A stretch of DNA of 64,000 nucleotides from Granulicella sp. L46 (GTDB lineage: Bacteria; Acidobacteriota; Terriglobia; Terriglobales; Acidobacteriaceae): contig NZ_LMUT01000012.1 in the NCBI RefSeq assembly GCF_009765785.1, positions 1,305,239 to 1,369,238 of the forward strand, in the 5' to 3' direction. Positions 38,735 through 48,868 of the stretch are shown here, one piece after another. The first letter of the stretch is position 1, and each line of letters opens with the position of its first letter. Both the position numbers and the translations under genes were made by a program. The notes under the pieces are model-generated. The model ran no database searches, was not told where the DNA came from, and saw nothing but the letters and a program-made list of their open reading frames with translations.

Positions 38735-39472
38735 ATGAGGTCTCCAGGTTTGTCTGAAAATCCGCTTCTTCCCCATAGCAAGCTCCGCGAACTGCATGCC
38801 TTGATGGTGCGTTGCCGCAGCTTGGAACAGAAACACACCTCCCGCGGACCCGTACGTGAGGCGCTGCTCGCGGCGACGTTGATCCATCTGCTTCCGGGCG
38901 ACCTGCTGAGTGCAAGTGTCGGCGACCGAGTAGTTGAAAGGCTGGCTCCTGAAGGCAAGCAGAAGCGCCCGGCGGGCAGCCTGCTGGGCGGAGCCTCTCT
39001 CGGCGCGCGGCTACCGATTTGCGCAGCGGCTGCGCGGGGACTGCAGGCGGCCGGCGCCGACGGCGTGGTACTGGCGTTCGCCGGTGCAGGCGGGCCGGAG
39101 CGGAGTTGGATGGAAGCGCTGAAGTGGGCGCAGACGTCTCAATTGCCGCTGGTGCTGGCATGTTCGGACGCGACCAATGGCGCTCCGTCGGGCTCGCGAA
39201 AGAGCACGGAACCCGCGATCGACTTCTCCAGCATGAGCCGTTTCGCCAGGCGGCATCAACTGCCCGTCCTGACCGTGGATGGCGAGGATGCCGTGGCCGT
39301 CTACCGGGTGATGCAGGAGTCGGTTTTGCGAGCGCGACAGGGCGGTGGCCCATCGGTGTTGTGGGCGGTGATGACTCCCGTTCGAGCCATCGCGACGATG
39401 CCTCGATCCAGTCAGCCAATCGCACGTCTGCGCAGCTACCTCGCGGCTCGAAAGATCTCCGTGAGGCCTTAG
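38735..39472 (+). CDS. Degenerate E1-alpha-like (thiamine-diphosphate dehydrogenase) protein
   Basis: 245 residues from the ATG at 38735; the frame is open upstream but not conserved-looking. The order of segments follows the E1 alpha subunit of 2-oxoacid dehydrogenases: LRELHALMVRCRSLEQ, GGASLGARLPICAAAARGL, VVLAFAGAGGPERSWMEALKWA, LPLVLACSDATN and a final VDGEDAVAVYRVMQESVLRAR. The TPP-binding motif GDG...NN has become GAG...SDATN, so cofactor binding is doubtful, and the chain is about two thirds of normal length. It lies 100 bases downstream of aceE on the same strand. It may be a pseudoenzyme partner of PDH or an old paralog. The homology is by eye. Confidence 0.6.
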   Translation: MRSPGLSENPLLPHSKLRELHALMVRCRSLEQKHTSRGPVREALLAATLIHLLPGDLLSASVGDRVVERLAPEGKQKRPAGSLLGGASLGARLPICAAAARGLQAAGADGVVLAFAGAGGPERSWMEALKWAQTSQLPLVLACSDATNGAPSGSRKSTEPAIDFSSMSRFARRHQLPVLTVDGEDAVAVYRVMQESVLRARQGGGPSVLWAVMTPVRAIATMPRSSQPIARLRSYLAARKISVRP

Positions 39473-39620
39473 AATTGCGGTGGACGTTGCTCGTCGGGTT
39501 GAATGGAGTTGTCCGTCAAGGGAATTCGAGGCCATCGCAGCCTTTTGAGCTGATGAACTTTCTAGAGCCTGGGATTGTTCCCTAGGGCCAAATCAGCCTG
39601 CTACCCAGTACACTCAAAGC

Positions 39621-41633
39621 ATGTTCTTTCCCAGACCCCATGGGCACGCGGCCAGCTTGCTCCGGCTAAGCGCAACGGCGTTTCTTCTATTGCTGATCTT
39701 TCAGGCTACGGATGCAAAGGCACAGGAGCTACCGACTCCCTCCAATGTGCCTCCTTCGGCTCAGTCCACAGTACCCGCAGCGGTGCCGACTCAGAACAGC
39801 ACACCGGCCTCGTTGCCGGCCGCTGTGCAGGTTCCTCAGGCCGGGCGACCTGCCCTGCCGCCCTACGCTCCTGAGGGGTTAGGACCGCACCACGATATTC
39901 TCGGTTCTGTCTATATTCCGGTGGACAGCATCGTGTATCCGTTGGCTCTGCGACTGTATTCCATGGGCTTTCTGGATACAGCGTTCATCAATATGCGTCC
40001 CTGGACGCGCCGCAGTCTTCTGCACATGCTGGAGCAAACCTCGCCTGCCGTCATTGCCAGTGGGAATGACCAGGCAATCGACATCCTCGCGAAGCTGGAC
40101 TACTATCTCGCCGCCGAGGGCGCCGAGGATGCAACCACCGAGATCCATTTCGATCGCGGCAACGTCTACGGCGTTCAATCGGCCTACACGCGCATGATGG
40201 GCATCAGCGGGCAGACGCTGCGGGACAGCTACCACCTGGGCCAGACCATCGCACAGGACTACGGCCGCCCCTACGAGCCAGGGTTCAACAACATTACAGG
40301 CTTCGCGGTGCTCGATGAGTGGTGGCGGCTTTCCCTCTACGTGCGCGGTGAGTATCAATATGCGCCATCTTCCTACGGCTACTCCATCAACCCCGGAACC
40401 TGCAACCCGAATTCTCCAACTGGTCTCGTAGAGCGGTTATCCGCCATCGACGAGATATATTATTGCGTTCCGTATAACGCAAACCAGGCGACCATTCCTT
40501 CCGGCCCCATCCCTGCCGTAAGTACGTTCCGCCTGCAGGAGGCAACGCTCTCCTTCCACCTACTGGGTATGGAGTTCTCGGGAGGCAAGTCCGACTCGTG
40601 GGATGGCCCGGGCCTGGGCAGCGCCATGAATTGGAGTAACAACGCGGAGGATATTTATTCTTTCCGCATTAATCGCGTGGAGCCGCTCTATATTCCTTGG
40701 GTGTCGAAGGTGATGGGGCCGCTTCGCTACGACTTCTTCGTGGGATCGCTGCAGGGCCATACGTCTCCCAACGCACCATGGGTGCATTCGGAGATGTTCA
40801 GCTTTGCACCCACGTCGAACTTCCAGTTTGCCTTTTCGCGCTCCATCATCTGGGGTGGGCATGGCCATGGATGCGAGCCGATACTACCGGACGGCCAACC
40901 CACACCCTGCAACCAGCCGATTACGCTCCACACCTTCTTCCACAGTTTCTTCTCTTTCAACGACACCAACGGCGCGGAGAAGTATTCGGTTAACGATCCG
41001 GGCGCGCGCTATAGCGATTTCAGCTTCTCCTACCGGCTGCCATTTGTCCGCCACCACCTGCTGCTGTATCTCGATTCCATCTCTCACGATGACGTATCGC
41101 CAATCAGCGCGCCGCGCCGCGCATCCTACCGGCCAGGCATCTATCTCACCCAGTTCCCCGGCCTGCCGAAGCTCGATCTCAGGGTTGAAGCCGCAAACAC
41201 CGACTGTTCGACTACAGCCTGCACCAATGGCAGCCTTGCCTACTGGGAGACAATCCAGAGGCAGGGATATACCAACAAGGGCTTCATCATGGGCGATTGG
41301 ATCGGCCGCGAAGCCTTGGGCGGTCAAGCTTGGCTTACCTACCATCTCTCAGCAAATGAGTGGGTGCAGTTTGAGTACCTGACCAAGAGGACCCACAATG
41401 ACTTCATTCCGGGGGGAGTAACGCAACGTCAGTACAAAGTTGATGTCGTAAAGCGGCTGGCGAAGGATGTCGAGCTGGATGCGTGGGCGCAGGTGGAACG
41501 CTGGAAGGCGCCAATCTACATTCAGAAAGAGAACAACGGTGCAAACTACGACAACGTAATCGCCGTTCAATTGACTTGGTATCCGAAGCTTCATAATGAC
41601 GTCAGGAATCGAGCTCCGGGCACAGAGCCGTGA
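39621..41633 (+). CDS. Wzi-like capsule assembly outer-membrane protein
   Basis: 670 residues. A signal peptide (LSATAFLLLLIFQATDAKAQ) is followed by a Pro/Thr/Ser-rich linker of ~60 residues and a long barrel-like part starting at about residue 90 (GSVYIPVDSIVYPLALRLYSMGFLD). The layout DSIVYPLALRLYSMG... then SWDGPGLG, AFSRSIIWGGHG and the final LTWYPK resembles Wzi-family proteins, which anchor or assist capsule assembly at the outer membrane. It opens the polysaccharide region; the next genes on the other strand supply nucleotide sugars. No good ribosome site was found. Confidence 0.7.
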   Translation: MFFPRPHGHAASLLRLSATAFLLLLIFQATDAKAQELPTPSNVPPSAQSTVPAAVPTQNSTPASLPAAVQVPQAGRPALPPYAPEGLGPHHDILGSVYIPVDSIVYPLALRLYSMGFLDTAFINMRPWTRRSLLHMLEQTSPAVIASGNDQAIDILAKLDYYLAAEGAEDATTEIHFDRGNVYGVQSAYTRMMGISGQTLRDSYHLGQTIAQDYGRPYEPGFNNITGFAVLDEWWRLSLYVRGEYQYAPSSYGYSINPGTCNPNSPTGLVERLSAIDEIYYCVPYNANQATIPSGPIPAVSTFRLQEATLSFHLLGMEFSGGKSDSWDGPGLGSAMNWSNNAEDIYSFRINRVEPLYIPWVSKVMGPLRYDFFVGSLQGHTSPNAPWVHSEMFSFAPTSNFQFAFSRSIIWGGHGHGCEPILPDGQPTPCNQPITLHTFFHSFFSFNDTNGAEKYSVNDPGARYSDFSFSYRLPFVRHHLLLYLDSISHDDVSPISAPRRASYRPGIYLTQFPGLPKLDLRVEAANTDCSTTACTNGSLAYWETIQRQGYTNKGFIMGDWIGREALGGQAWLTYHLSANEWVQFEYLTKRTHNDFIPGGVTQRQYKVDVVKRLAKDVELDAWAQVERWKAPIYIQKENNGANYDNVIAVQLTWYPKLHNDVRNRAPGTEP

Positions 41634-41658
41634 CGCGCGGCTCCGTTGAATGGTCCAA

Positions 41659-41685
41659 AAAACGCCCGCTATACGCGGGCGTTTT
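41659..41685. terminator. Bidirectional terminator between wzi-like gene and the UDP-xylose synthase gene
   Basis: AAAACGCCCGC (41659-41669) pairs with GCGGGCGTTTT (41675-41685) around a 5-base loop, with A/T runs at both ends. It overlaps the stop codon of the - strand gene ending at 41669, so it serves both convergent genes. Confidence 0.8.
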
Positions 41686-42625
41686 CATTTTCGATGCATG
41701 CGGTGAAGTACTCCATAGAACGCTCTAGCCCTTCGCGCAGCCCCACCTTTGGCGACCATCCAAGCAGATCGCGCGCGCGTGTGATGTCCGGCCGACGACG
41801 CATGGGATCGTCCTGCGGCAGTGGTTTATAGACTATCTCGCTCCGTGATCCAGCCACGGCCTGCACCTCTTGAGCGCACTCGAGGATGGTAAATTCCTCG
41901 GGGTTCCCAATATTCACAGGATTGTGTTCATCGCTCTTCGCCAGCAAGAGAATCCCGTCGATGAGGTCTGAGCAGTAGCAGAAGCTGCGCGTCTGCGAGC
42001 CATCTCCGTAAATTGTCAATGGCTCTCTGCGCAGGGCCTGCATCATGAGATTTGAAATCAGGCGACCATCCCGGGGCTGCAAGCGAGGCCCATAGGTATT
42101 GAATATCCGCACAAGGTGCGTATTCACGCCGTGATAGCGCTGATAGGCCGCTACTGCCGCTTCGGAGAAACGCTTGGCTTCGTCATAGACCGATCGCGGT
42201 CCAATGGGATTTACATTGCCCCAGTAGCTCTCCACCTGTGGATGCACTAACGGATCTCCGTAGCATTCAGAAGTGGAGGCGTGCAGGTATCCGGCGCTGT
42301 GTTTCTTGGCGATCTCCAGGGTGTTGAGCGTCCCCGCAGAGCCGACCAGGAGCGTTTCGATACCCAGGCGTATGTAATCGACCGGACTCGCCGGGGAGGC
42401 GAAGTTGAACACGTAGTCGACCTTGCCGATATCGAAAGGTTGGGTAATGTCCCGCTGTTCAAAGATGAAGCGCGACTCGTTCTTTAGGTGGGCAAGGTTT
42501 TCAAGATTGCCGGTTGACAGATTATCCACTCCGACAACCTGATGCCCTTTTGCCAGGAGAGCATCGCACAAGTGTGATCCCAGAAATCCCGCGGCTCCGG
42601 TAACAAGAACCAGACTTTCAGCCAT
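41669..42625 (-). CDS. UDP-glucuronate decarboxylase (UDP-xylose synthase) type epimerase
   Basis: 318 residues, an SDR of the extended type. The NAD motif [11 protein letters not shown] is at the N terminus, and the catalytic Tyr-x-x-x-Lys is in [12 protein letters not shown], preceded by STSECYGDP. The blocks [10 protein letters not shown] and [21 protein letters not shown] are typical of UDP-glucuronate decarboxylases. It converts UDP-glucuronate to UDP-xylose, the product of the adjacent UDP-glucose dehydrogenase (54 bases away on the same strand). A dTDP-glucose dehydratase-type reaction is less likely. Confidence 0.85.
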   Translation of the reverse strand: MAESLVLVTGAAGFLGSHLCDALLAKGHQVVGVDNLSTGNLENLAHLKNESRFIFEQRDITQPFDIGKVDYVFNFASPASPVDYIRLGIETLLVGSAGTLNTLEIAKKHSAGYLHASTSECYGDPLVHPQVESYWGNVNPIGPRSVYDEAKRFSEAAVAAYQRYHGVNTHLVRIFNTYGPRLQPRDGRLISNLMMQALRREPLTIYGDGSQTRSFCYCSDLIDGILLLAKSDEHNPVNIGNPEEFTILECAQEVQAVAGSRSEIVYKPLPQDDPMRRRPDITRARDLLGWSPKVGLREGLERSMEYFTACIENENARV

Positions 42626-42679
42626 CTACCATCCACCTTTCTTCATGCAGCCTACGACAGAAAACAACCATCCGGAGGA

Positions 42680-44089
42680 TCAGACAGCCAGCCGCGCGGC
42701 TTCGCGCAAAGGGGTTGCAGAGGGTCTTCCGATGCTCAGGTACGTAAAACCATTTTCGATCATGTGTTGTGGATCGTACAAATTTCTGCCATCGACAATA
42801 ATTGGGTAGCGCATGAGCGAATGAAGTTGCACAAGATCCAGGCTTGCAAACTCCTGCCAGTCCGTGAGGATCAACAGGGCGTCAGCGTCAGCCGCTGCCT
42901 CGTCAACACCACTCGCATACTGCATCTGGCTGGAGCGCGGTATCTTCGATTCAGCCCGCCCCATTGCCGCTGGATCGTAGGCCACGACCGTACAACCCTC
43001 GGCCAGGAACATCTCTACAAGATCAATCGCGGGCGATTCACGGATGTCATCCGTGTCGCCTTTGAAGGCTAATCCGAGCACTGCGAGCCTCTTGCCGCGT
43101 AGCGTCCACAAGGCTGAGCGAACTTTGCTCAAGAACCTCTTCTTCTGGTTGCTATTGATCTTCTCGACTTCGCTCAGGAGGTTGAAATCGACACCCATCT
43201 GCTCCGCCACCGAGCGAAAGGCAGCAATATCCTTAGGGAAACAGGACCCACCATAGCCAATGCCGGGGCGCAGGAACTTCGGGCCAATCCGCGAGTCCAG
43301 CCCCATTCCACGGGCTACCTGCTCCACATTGGCGTCCGCGGCTTCGCAAAGATTCGAGACCGCATTGATAAACGAAATCTTCAGCGCAAGAAAGGCATTC
43401 GACGCGTGCTTGATGATCTCCGCACTCTTGGTCGAAGTCTGCAGGAGGATGGGGAGATTCTCAGGAGAGCAGCCCCCAGGAATCGCATTCGGCCGGCGAT
43501 AGTATTCCCCTTGAGTCAAGGGCAAATAGATCTCGCTTAGAAGTTCGGAGGCTCGTTCGCTATCGGCGCCAACGACGATCCGATCCGGATGCAGAAAGTC
43601 CTCCACTGCGGTGCCCTCTCGCAAAAACTCCGGATTGGAGACGATATCGAATGCATCCCGTGGAACTCCATTGCGCTCGATCACTCGACGAATCCATTCG
43701 TTGGTGTAGACCGGGACGGTGCTCTTTTCGATGATGACCTTGTACCCATTGATGGAGCGGGCGATTTCGCTGGCGACTGCCTCTACATAGGACAGATCAG
43801 CATCTCCGGTCTCCGACTGGGGCGTTCCAACCGCGACAAATATGGCCTGACAGGTGCGCGTCGCCTCACCCAAATCGGTCATAAACCGTACACGGGTGTT
43901 GCGATATCGCTCCAGAAGTTCAGGCAGGTGGTTCTCATGAATGAGCGTGTCACCGCCTTGGAGCGCGGCTACCTTGCTTTCGTCGTTATCCACGCAGATG
44001 ACGGAATGACCCATCTCCGCAAAACACACCGCGGCGACCAACCCGACATATCCTGAGCCCACGACCGCAATTTGAACCGCTTCAGCCAT
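42680..44089 (-). CDS. ugd: UDP-glucose 6-dehydrogenase
   Basis: 469 residues from the ATG at 44089 (MAEAVQIAVVGSGYVGLVAA), behind GAGAGATT; the longer frame upstream is intergenic. The NAD fold GSGYVGL and the catalytic cysteine in GYGGSCFPKD are present, followed by the linker helix and C-terminal domain with LAFKGDTDDIRESPAIDL. It oxidises UDP-glucose to UDP-glucuronate, feeding the next gene. The pair sits beside the export machinery, divergent from the autokinase gene with 170 bases between them, a likely shared promoter region. Confidence 0.95.
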   Translation of the reverse strand: MAEAVQIAVVGSGYVGLVAAVCFAEMGHSVICVDNDESKVAALQGGDTLIHENHLPELLERYRNTRVRFMTDLGEATRTCQAIFVAVGTPQSETGDADLSYVEAVASEIARSINGYKVIIEKSTVPVYTNEWIRRVIERNGVPRDAFDIVSNPEFLREGTAVEDFLHPDRIVVGADSERASELLSEIYLPLTQGEYYRRPNAIPGGCSPENLPILLQTSTKSAEIIKHASNAFLALKISFINAVSNLCEAADANVEQVARGMGLDSRIGPKFLRPGIGYGGSCFPKDIAAFRSVAEQMGVDFNLLSEVEKINSNQKKRFLSKVRSALWTLRGKRLAVLGLAFKGDTDDIRESPAIDLVEMFLAEGCTVVAYDPAAMGRAESKIPRSSQMQYASGVDEAAADADALLILTDWQEFASLDLVQLHSLMRYPIIVDGRNLYDPQHMIENGFTYLSIGRPSATPLREAARLAV

Positions 44090-44259
44090 CAATAAATCTC
44101 TCTTATAGAAAAATGCAGGAACGTACGTGTCTGTACTAACTATTATCGCAGAGCGGCGCTGCCCGGTCCGATACCGTAACCGATATCTGGTTTGGGCCCT
44201 CGCGGAGGGCAAAAGCGCAGGTTTGCCGAAGGGCCTTGTTCGCGTAGACTAGAAATTGA

Positions 44260-46521
44260 ATGAGCCCTGTACCATTTGAGAATTCGCCGGCAGACGCTGA
44301 GGTTCCCGCTGCCTCTTCAGGAACCCAGCAAAACGCCACCGACGCAACCTTATCGGAAGCTTGGGTCACAATCCGTTCCCGCAAGAAACTGATTATTGCG
44401 GTGGCCGCTCTTGGCGCGATTTATGGCTTCTATCAGGGCACGACGCAGCCGCGTCTCTATACCGCTGGCGGCACGATTGAAATTCGCAGCGGTTCGTCGA
44501 ATGAGTATCGTATTGGCGGTGGTGGTTCGGGAGGAGACTCACGGCTTCCCACAGAAGTTGCGATCCTGAAGAGTAACTCGCTGCTGCTGTCGGTCGCGCG
44601 GGACCGCAACCTAGCCAATGATCCGGCATTTCTGGGGCCGAGCCCACGCTATCAGAACGTTGACGATCCGGTGGTCCGGCAACGTGTCGTCGGCGCACTC
44701 CAAAGAGATATCAACGTTGCCGTCATTCCGAAGACCGATCTTGTCAGCATCACCTGCACGACGGGTAAGGCCCAGCTCTCCGCCGACATTGTTAATCAGC
44801 TGGTGCAGGACTACATCGCGCACAGCTTTCAATCCCGGGCAGACGCGACCAAACGAGTGGCAACCTTCTTCTCATCCCAGCTCGATGATTTGAAGCAGCA
44901 GGTGGAGACGTCTCAGGGAGAGATGCTGGAGCTCCAAAAGAAGCTCGGCGTGCTTGGGTTCGATCCTAAAGATAACCAGATCACCGCCACGTTGGATGAA
45001 TTGAACCGCGCAGCCGGGGCTGCGGAGCTTGCGCGCATCAATGCGGAGACGCGTTACCAGGTACTCTCCACCATGGATCCCAGCATTCTGGACCAAGCCG
45101 GGAATGCCTACACTCCGAGCAATGTATCCTCTCTGCGCGGTCAACTGTATGCCCAGCGCACACGTCTGGCTGACCTCGAGACAACTCAAGGACCCAATCA
45201 TCCCGACATTAAGGCTATCCAGAATCAGATTGCGGAGCTGAATCGAGAGATTGGCGTTGAAGAAACCCGCATCCTCAGCGAGGCACAACAGAGCTACCTC
45301 GCGTCCAAAGCCCAGGAAACGCAGACCAACGCTGCACTGGATGCTGAAAAGGCCACTGCGTATAAGCTCCGCGATGACCTACTCCAATACACCCTGCGTG
45401 AACGAGAGTTCGAAGCGAATCGAACTCTCTACGATGGCCTGGAACAGAGACTTCGCACAGCCGGTGTGGAAGCGGGCCTTGAATCCACGGAAATCGAGCC
45501 GATTGATCCCGCGTATGCTCCCTTGGGTCCGACGCTCAGGCCACGCACCGGCATCGTGGTCATCGACACCTTTGTGATGCTGATCTTCGGCCTCATTCTG
45601 GCCTTCCTGCTCGAGAGCCTGGATACCGGCCTGCGCAGCGTCGCGGAGATTGAATCCGTGTCCGGGCTGCCTTCCCTGGCCCTCATTCCTCGCGCGCGCC
45701 GAAGTGTGTCCGACGAAACATCCTTGTCGACCGCGATGCGCAACCTGGGAACGCTCTCGAGTCCGAAGTCCCAGTTCTCCGAAGCGTTCCGCGCTCTGCG
45801 CACTTCGCTGTTGTTATCGGTTGCGGGCGGTGAGCCACAAGTTATTTTGCTCACCAGCGCCACGCCGTCCGAAGGTAAGACGACCGTATCCATCAATCTG
45901 GCGTGCGTGTTGGCGCAACGCAATGTGCGCGTGTTGATCATCGATGCGGATCTTCGCCGGCCAACAGTACATCATCGTTTCGGGCTCAACGGAAAGGTCG
46001 GCCTTACGTCGGTGTTAACTGGCAGCGTCAGCCTTGAAGAAGCGATCCAGACCATACCAGAGATCCCCCAACTGGATGTTCTGGTGAGTGGCCCGGTTCC
46101 ACCATTCCCCACCGAAATGCTAAGCTCCGAGACCATGCAGCAGCTGATCCAGCGGTGCAGGGGAATGTATACGCACATCGTGATGGATTCTCCACCACTC
46201 CTGTCGGTGACAGACAGTGTGGTGCTCGCACGCGACGCGGACGCAGTCGTGATGATTGTGCGGCACGGTAAATCCAGCAAACATGCCATGCGCCGCGCCC
46301 GCGATCTTCTGGTCCGCTCCGGTGCACCAGTCACAGGTATTGTGCTCAACGCAGTCGACTTGAACAGCCCTGAGTATTACGCCTACTACGGATACTACGG
46401 CTATACCGGCTATGCAGCTGCTGGTGTTGACAGCGCCGGCTGGGAGTCGAAGAACGATAACAAGGATTCTGGCTCGAAACGAGGCCACAAGGGCGATTCC
46501 AAGAAGGGAGATAGCGAATGA
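44260..46521 (+). CDS. Wzc-type polysaccharide copolymerase / tyrosine autokinase
   Basis: 753 residues. Wzz domain with two membrane helices (~46-62 and ~428-452) around a coiled-coil-rich periplasmic part, then a cytoplasmic BY-kinase domain. Walker A ATPSEGKTTVSINLA, A' VLIIDADLRRP and Walker B HIVMDSPP are visible. A Tyr-rich cluster near residues 706-722 (YYAYYGYYGYTGY) is the autophosphorylation site, followed by a charged Lys/Ser/Gly tail. It controls chain length and polymer export through phosphorylation cycles. The stop overlaps the start of the export gene (ATGA). The CpsB-type phosphatase at 52179 is the probable antagonist. Confidence 0.92.
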   Translation: MSPVPFENSPADAEVPAASSGTQQNATDATLSEAWVTIRSRKKLIIAVAALGAIYGFYQGTTQPRLYTAGGTIEIRSGSSNEYRIGGGGSGGDSRLPTEVAILKSNSLLLSVARDRNLANDPAFLGPSPRYQNVDDPVVRQRVVGALQRDINVAVIPKTDLVSITCTTGKAQLSADIVNQLVQDYIAHSFQSRADATKRVATFFSSQLDDLKQQVETSQGEMLELQKKLGVLGFDPKDNQITATLDELNRAAGAAELARINAETRYQVLSTMDPSILDQAGNAYTPSNVSSLRGQLYAQRTRLADLETTQGPNHPDIKAIQNQIAELNREIGVEETRILSEAQQSYLASKAQETQTNAALDAEKATAYKLRDDLLQYTLREREFEANRTLYDGLEQRLRTAGVEAGLESTEIEPIDPAYAPLGPTLRPRTGIVVIDTFVMLIFGLILAFLLESLDTGLRSVAEIESVSGLPSLALIPRARRSVSDETSLSTAMRNLGTLSSPKSQFSEAFRALRTSLLLSVAGGEPQVILLTSATPSEGKTTVSINLACVLAQRNVRVLIIDADLRRPTVHHRFGLNGKVGLTSVLTGSVSLEEAIQTIPEIPQLDVLVSGPVPPFPTEMLSSETMQQLIQRCRGMYTHIVMDSPPLLSVTDSVVLARDADAVVMIVRHGKSSKHAMRRARDLLVRSGAPVTGIVLNAVDLNSPEYYAYYGYYGYTGYAAAGVDSAGWESKNDNKDSGSKRGHKGDSKKGDSE

Positions 46522-47534
46522 TACGTTTGAGCCGTCATCATCCTGCCGTTCGCTTGGCCCACGGATACTGCTTGGCTGGTCTGTGGGCTGCGGCCTACAT
46601 CCTTTTCTTAATGGGCGCCTCTGAAGCCCGAGCACAATTCAGCGGTCCAGCCACTTCGAGTACCGCAACCTATAACCAGGAGCTTACTGCGACGACGGAT
46701 CGAGCAATCCTCTATCCAGGAGAGCGAGATATCGTCTTGACGATTGGCGACAATATCGCCATTCACCTATTTTCCGATGGAAAGTACGCGCCGCAAGTCC
46801 GCATCAATAATGACGGCACGGTACTCCTCCCCTTGATCGGAATTGTTCATCTGGAGGGGCTATCCGTGACACAGGCGGAGGACCTGATCGCGGAAAAACT
46901 AGAGAGCGATGGGATGTATCGCAATCCTCAGGTAACACTTCAGATAGTAGAAGGCCCCAACGCGGTCGTCACGATAGTTGGTGAGGTTCATGCGGTCGTT
47001 CCGGTAGTCGGTACACGTCATCTGCTCGATGTCCTTTCCACCGCGGGCGGCCTGCCCCCAACCGCAAGTCACGTCATTACGATTAATCGCCCAGGCGTTC
47101 CAAAACCTCTTGTGGTCGATCTGGGAACTGATCCCATGCTTAGTTCCCTGGGCAACATTCCAGTCTTTCCCGGTGACACGATTGTTGTCTCGAGAATTGG
47201 AATTGTCTACATCCTCGGGTCCTTCAGCAGCCAGCTTGGAACCATTCCCCTGAATGCCTACACCCCGCTAACTCTCACCGAGGCCACTGCCCTCGCAGGT
47301 GGTTACAAATGGGAAGGAAGATTCAATGATCTCCGCATCATTCGCACGGTTGGCGATCATCGCACGGTAGCGGTGTACGACATCAAGAAAGTTCTGAATG
47401 GAAAGGTCCCGGACCCAATTCTGCAGCCAAACGACATTGTGTACCTCCCGCCCGTTCCGCTCAAGCAGTTCATCACGTCTGGTGGCTTAGGAACCACGCT
47501 GGGACTCATCAGCCTGGCGATCGCATTGCGCTAA
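46518..47534 (+). CDS. Wza-type polysaccharide export protein
   Basis: 338 residues. A signal sequence (GLWAAAYILFLMGASEARAQ) leads into a Poly_export domain (YPGERDIVLTIGDNIAIHLF..., VRINNDGTVLLPLIGIVHLEGL) and two SLBB repeats (TIVGEVHAVVPVVGTRHLLDVLSTAGG and VYILGSFSSQLGTIPL). The final hydrophobic part (LGTTLGLISLAIALR) could be the outer-membrane helix. It forms the periplasm-to-surface channel with the copolymerase upstream. There is no lipoprotein Cys after the signal peptide, unlike E. coli Wza. Overlaps the upstream stop by 4 bases. Confidence 0.9.
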   Translation: MIRLSRHHPAVRLAHGYCLAGLWAAAYILFLMGASEARAQFSGPATSSTATYNQELTATTDRAILYPGERDIVLTIGDNIAIHLFSDGKYAPQVRINNDGTVLLPLIGIVHLEGLSVTQAEDLIAEKLESDGMYRNPQVTLQIVEGPNAVVTIVGEVHAVVPVVGTRHLLDVLSTAGGLPPTASHVITINRPGVPKPLVVDLGTDPMLSSLGNIPVFPGDTIVVSRIGIVYILGSFSSQLGTIPLNAYTPLTLTEATALAGGYKWEGRFNDLRIIRTVGDHRTVAVYDIKKVLNGKVPDPILQPNDIVYLPPVPLKQFITSGGLGTTLGLISLAIALR

Positions 47535-47551
47535 CAGGGAGCACCCACCTC

Positions 47552-48811
47552 ATGACGGATTCTTTCGATCCATCAAGCAGTGGGACGGTGTGCCGCAAGG
47601 CGCGCCTCGCTTACCTCGTTAGCCATCCTATTCAGTACCAGGCCCCCTTGTTGCGGCGCATTGCCCTTGAGCCCGATATCGACCTTACCGTCCTGTTTGG
47701 CTCAGACTTCTCCGTACGCGGGTATAAAGATCGCGGCTTTGGCGTCGAAGTCGCTTGGGACACGCCTCTGCTCGAAGGCTATCGCTCTGAGTTCCTGCGG
47801 CCTTTCCGCGATACAGGAGAGGTTTCGCCGACCACCCCCATCAGCCGCGGCATCTTCCGCCGCCTGCAACAGAGTGATGGCAGCCCTGCGTTCGACGCCC
47901 TATGGGTGCACGGATACGCGAGCATCAACTCATTGCAGGCCATCCTTGCCGCCAACGCGCTTGGTATCCCAGTCCTCCTACGCGCAGAATCGTGGCTCGC
48001 TGACCGTGTGCGCACCCCGTGGAAGCTGGTACTCAAGAAAAAATTCTTTCGGATGCTTGGTAAAGGAATTGCCGCGGTACTGCCCATCGGAACGGTAAAC
48101 GCCGAGTATTGGACCCATTACTTTGGCACCAGTGTTCCGAAGTTCATGATGCCTTACGCAGTCAATAACGAATATTTCGCGGGGCTGGCAGCGGCCGCTG
48201 TCCCTCGCGAGCAGGAACTTCGCGCCGAACTTGGGCTCTCCGCTGAACGACCGGTGATTTTGTTTGCCTCAAAGCTCCAACAGCGCAAACACGCTGATCA
48301 CCTGATCGAGGCCTACAGCCGCTTTATCGCAGACAGGACGCCGGATACGAGGCCCTACCTCGTTGTCGTTGGCGACGGAGAGCAGCGTACTCAACTGGAA
48401 GCGCAGGCACAGCAGCTAAGGCTCGAGGATGTGCGCTTTGCGGGGTTTCGCAATCAATCGGAGCTTCCCCGCTTCTTTCAGCTTGCCGACGTCTTCGTTC
48501 TGCCATCGCGGCACGAGCCGTGGGGGCTGATCGTCAATGAGGCCATGGCATCGGGATGCCCCGTCATCGTGTCCACAGACGTAGGCTGCCATGCAGATCT
48601 GATCACCGACGGAGTAGAGGGCTGCGTCTTCCCTGTCGGCGATATTGGCGCACTTACCCAGGCATTGCACCGGGTCTTTTCCTCTCCTCAGACTGCTGCG
48701 AAGATGGGGGAGGCCGCCAGGAGGCGCATCAGCACCTGGACTTATGAAGAAGATGTACATGGTCTGAGACGGGCCCTCGCTGCGGTAACACGAATGACAA
48801 AGGACTGGTAA
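47552..48811 (+). CDS. Glycosyltransferase, GT4 family
   Basis: 419 residues. The N-terminal Rossmann domain starts ARLAYLVSHPIQYQAPLLRRI. The C-terminal domain shows RPVILFASKLQQRKH and the GT4 E-x7-E motif in EPWGLIVNEAMASGCPVIVSTDVG. It should transfer a sugar from a nucleotide donor to a lipid-linked or polymer acceptor with retention of configuration, on the cytoplasmic side of the membrane. It lies 17 bases after the export gene, in the same operon. Donor and linkage cannot be predicted from the sequence. Confidence 0.9.
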   Translation: MTDSFDPSSSGTVCRKARLAYLVSHPIQYQAPLLRRIALEPDIDLTVLFGSDFSVRGYKDRGFGVEVAWDTPLLEGYRSEFLRPFRDTGEVSPTTPISRGIFRRLQQSDGSPAFDALWVHGYASINSLQAILAANALGIPVLLRAESWLADRVRTPWKLVLKKKFFRMLGKGIAAVLPIGTVNAEYWTHYFGTSVPKFMMPYAVNNEYFAGLAAAAVPREQELRAELGLSAERPVILFASKLQQRKHADHLIEAYSRFIADRTPDTRPYLVVVGDGEQRTQLEAQAQQLRLEDVRFAGFRNQSELPRFFQLADVFVLPSRHEPWGLIVNEAMASGCPVIVSTDVGCHADLITDGVEGCVFPVGDIGALTQALHRVFSSPQTAAKMGEAARRRISTWTYEEDVHGLRRALAAVTRMTKDW

Positions 48812-48868
48812 TCTTAGGCTTGTGCGCTTGCTTCTCTAGAAGCGACTTGAATCTCTTTCACGCTATCC

